Assembly: GCA_028377305.1 (NCBI GenBank)
Contig: JAONJW010000029.1
Location: 1 to 33,089 of the forward strand
Reading direction: 5' to 3'
From: Prolixibacteraceae bacterium
Lineage (GTDB): Bacteria > Bacteroidota > Bacteroidia > Bacteroidales > Prolixibacteraceae
DNA: 33,089 nucleotides
The position numbers and the translations under genes were made by a program. This document shows, one piece after another, positions 31,395-33,089 of the stretch. Every line of letters starts with the position of its first letter. Position 1 is the first letter of the stretch. The notes under the pieces were generated by a model, which made no database searches, had not been told where the DNA came from, and saw only the letters and a program-made list of their open reading frames with translations.

Positions 31395-32174
31395 ATGAAT
31401 CCGAACTTTATCTATCTATATCCGTTAGATTCAAAACATAAATATCATACTATGTTCCCTAGGTATAGAGAATCGAAAAGAGGTAATCATAAAAGATGGT
31501 GGTCTATCTTTAGACCATTGGTACATATATTGGCCCCTCAATACTGTCTCTACTGTCACCAGCAAATATTCAATGATATCGGACTATGCCGAACGTGTTG
31601 GATGAATATTCAATGGGTCAACTGTATTCAAATGGAGTATCGGGATATTGAACTCACCCAAATCATGCCAATTACACATTTGTACTGCCTTACGCCTTAT
31701 CATAACGAAGAACATGTTCCCATTTTAATCCATCACCTTAAATACTCTAATCGGAAAGATGTTGGTAAATATCTAGGTCGTTTATTGGGAGAAAAGGTGT
31801 TTGAAACATGGGCAACATTTTCTTGGGATGTTATCGTTCCTGTACCCCTTCATTATATGAAGAGATGGAGGAGAGGATACAACCAATCGGAGTTTATTGC
31901 ATTAGGAATGGCTGAAGTATTACGAATTCCCCTCATTAAAGATGCCATAAAAAGGGTCCGTTATACCAAAACACAGACCACGTTAGATAAAGGGAAAAGG
32001 AAAAAAAATATGCATGAGGCTTTTCGTATAAATAACGCTTCTCTTCTTCAGTATCGTCGAATTCTTATTGTCGATGACGTATGTACAACAGGAGCAACGA
32101 TGCTTGCGATCATCGAAGAGGTCTCGCAACTAAAAGGGGTAGAAGTAGGAGTAGTTACGATTTCATCAACCTAA
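31395..32174 (+). CDS. comF: ComF family phosphoribosyltransferase-like protein
   Basis: 259 aa from the ATG at 31395, chosen because it is preceded by an A-rich tract (AAAAAAAAAT), the usual initiation context in this phylum. An ATG at 31452 would give the most typical ComF length (240 aa), and the in-frame TTG at 31251 lies inside a hairpin. A zinc-ribbon with CLYC and CRTC is followed by the PRTase fold: VPVPLHYMKRWRRGYNQSE and the PRPP-binding loop ILIVDDVCTTGATM. In competent bacteria ComF helps process imported single-stranded DNA; in Bacteroidota its role is less clear. Its last 20 bases overlap the convergent ubiX gene. Confidence 0.9.
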   Translation: MNPNFIYLYPLDSKHKYHTMFPRYRESKRGNHKRWWSIFRPLVHILAPQYCLYCHQQIFNDIGLCRTCWMNIQWVNCIQMEYRDIELTQIMPITHLYCLTPYHNEEHVPILIHHLKYSNRKDVGKYLGRLLGEKVFETWATFSWDVIVPVPLHYMKRWRRGYNQSEFIALGMAEVLRIPLIKDAIKRVRYTKTQTTLDKGKRKKNMHEAFRINNASLLQYRRILIVDDVCTTGATMLAIIEEVSQLKGVEVGVVTISST

Positions 32175-32730
32175 TTCCTTCCCCCCAAGAGCTATCCTCT
32201 TCTCTTAAATTGGAAACACTCATTACACGGTCAATCACCGTGTCAACAACTTCTTCAATGGTGGTTGGACATCTATAAAAAGATGGTGTCGCAGGTACAA
32301 TTATAGCCCCCATTTCCGTTAAAGTAGTCATGTTTCGAAGGTGCACTAAGCTATAAGGAGTTTCTCTAGGTACTACCACAAGCTTACGACGCTCTTTTAG
32401 CATAACATCGGCAGTTCTAGTAATTAGATCATCAGATATTCCCTGACTAATTCGTGCTAAAGTTCCCATAGAGCAAGGAACAACAATCATCAGTTCATAT
32501 CGAGATGAACCTGAGGCAAAGGGAGCATTAAAATCTTTTCTATCAAACACCTTTACCCCATAATCGTTTTCATTCCATGATGCCTTCAATTCGTAGGTCC
32601 AGATATCTTGGGCATTGCTAGAAAATACCACCGCTACTTCGACATCAGACTTTAAATCATATATCTTCTTCAACAGACGCTGAGCATATATTGCACCACT
32701 TGCACCTGTAATGGCAACTACTATCTTCAT
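32155..32730 (-). CDS. ubiX: Flavin prenyltransferase
   Basis: 191 aa. It prenylates FMN with dimethylallyl phosphate to form prenyl-FMN, the cofactor of UbiD-type decarboxylases. The FMN-binding TGASGAIYAQRLL start is complete, followed by FNAPFASGSSRYELMIVVPCSMGTLARISQGISDDLITR and RRKLVVVPRETPYSLVHLRNM, the family signatures; length is normal. No ubiD is in the window. The start codon overlaps the sirtuin stop by one base (TAATG), so the two genes are translationally coupled. The gene ends inside the 3' end of comF on the other strand, without its own terminator. Confidence 0.96.
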   Translation of the reverse strand: MKIVVAITGASGAIYAQRLLKKIYDLKSDVEVAVVFSSNAQDIWTYELKASWNENDYGVKVFDRKDFNAPFASGSSRYELMIVVPCSMGTLARISQGISDDLITRTADVMLKERRKLVVVPRETPYSLVHLRNMTTLTEMGAIIVPATPSFYRCPTTIEEVVDTVIDRVMSVSNLREEDSSWGEGIRLMKS

Positions 32731-33089
32731 TACTTCTGACTAATAAGTTTGTAAAACATAGATATCCCTTCAGATGCGGAAGCACAAATAAATTTCACTT
32801 CAGTAGGGAGATTCTCTGGACGCATCGGGTCTACAAGATAAACAGGCACTCCTATTTGAACATAATTAACAAGACTCGCAGCGGGATACACACTCAGTGA
32901 AGTTCCGACAACCAACACAATATCTGCTTTATTCACAAGATCAATTGCAAGGTCCATCATAGGAACCGCCTCGCCAAACCAGACAATGTTCGGTCTGAGT
33001 TGAAACCCTTTCTCACAAAGATCTCCCATCTCTACATCCAAATCCTCTGGGCCTAGCTCGTAGATCAACTCTGGGAACCTAGTGCTTTT
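32730..33089 (-). CDS. cobB: Sir2-family NAD-dependent protein deacylase, C-terminal part
   Basis: Partial: the frame stays open to the right edge, giving about the last 119 residues (beginning within KSTRFPELIYELG). QLRPNIVWFGEAVPMMDLAI, VLVVGTSLSVYPAASLVNY and PVYLVDPMRPENLP are the conserved second half of the NAD-binding Rossmann domain of class III (CobB-like) bacterial sirtuins. The catalytic His region and most of the zinc/small domain lie beyond the window. It would remove acyl groups from lysines with NAD in the cytoplasm. It is co-transcribed with ubiX (TAATG overlap). Confidence 0.93.
   Translation of the reverse strand, partial: KSTRFPELIYELGPEDLDVEMGDLCEKGFQLRPNIVWFGEAVPMMDLAIDLVNKADIVLVVGTSLSVYPAASLVNYVQIGVPVYLVDPMRPENLPTEVKFICASASEGISMFYKLISQK

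Noticed and set aside
1-33089. CRISPR arrays, integrase/attachment sites or a complete defence island
   Set aside because: No regularly spaced repeats, integrase, tRNA-associated duplication or multi-gene defence cassette was found; the AlbA/Schlafen-type gene alone does not make a defence system.

Overview
The window looks like chromosomal DNA of a low-GC Bacteroidota, probably a marine Marinilabiliales/Prolixibacteraceae-type organism; the order is an inference, the phylum is well supported. The support is several Bacteroidota-typical families (DUF5020, DUF5777, DUF3859, the basic-tailed 149-aa cold-shock protein, TonB receptor with a carboxypeptidase-regulatory domain), promoters of the TTTG / ~19 bp / TAnnTTTG type, scarcity of Shine-Dalgarno sites and CobB-ubiX style housekeeping genes.

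Layout. 1-2100: a Schlafen/AlbA-type ATP-binding regulator followed by a decayed IS3-family transposase. 2270-3515: two cold-shock-domain genes on the minus strand, the second with a textbook promoter and a ~214-nt structured leader. 4131-5524: a glycine-zipper lipoprotein and a secreted transthyretin-fold protein that looks like a 5-hydroxyisourate hydrolase stripped of its active site. 6276-7466: an orphan Rid-fold, chorismatase-like enzyme. 7877-9081: monohaem lipoprotein cytochrome overlapping a DUF5777 outer-membrane barrel. 9482-12546: small protein with four HxH motifs followed by a TonB-dependent receptor with a CQNC motif in its plug. 12697-15735: a membrane-anchored coiled-coil protein, a 1-kb non-coding stretch with a CCATGG-rich repeat, a DUF3192-like lipoprotein and riboflavin synthase. 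15876-20019: two DnaG primase paralogues on the same strand, 0.9 kb apart. 20091-22075: D-lactate dehydrogenase, followed by a graveyard holding the 3' ends of an outer-membrane-protein gene and of a second ldh copy, then a lipoprotein. 22258-24738: DUF3859 protein and a GH29 alpha-fucosidase lipoprotein. 24787-27936 (minus): zinc-type CDF exporter, NCS2 purine permease and DUF5020 Tsx-like outer-membrane protein. 28275-33089: ispD, a GH20 hexosaminidase, comF, ubiX and a sirtuin that runs off the right edge.

The most unusual element is the primase pair. The upstream copy keeps a canonical zinc-binding domain, but its TOPRIM catalytic residues are gone and it lacks the helicase-binding C-terminus. 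The downstream copy has an intact TOPRIM and C-terminus, but the conserved loop of its zinc-binding domain is rewritten. This complementary decay suggests a two-subunit primase in which the zinc domain acts in trans. Other notable items are the catalytically dead secreted HIU-hydrolase-like protein, the purine-uptake pair (outer-membrane Tsx-like plus inner-membrane NCS2), the HxH protein beside a TonB receptor, and several gene relics that mark past rearrangements. The two GH genes and the fucosidase/hexosaminidase chemistry point to use of host or algal glycans. No tRNA, rRNA, CRISPR array or intact mobile element was seen.
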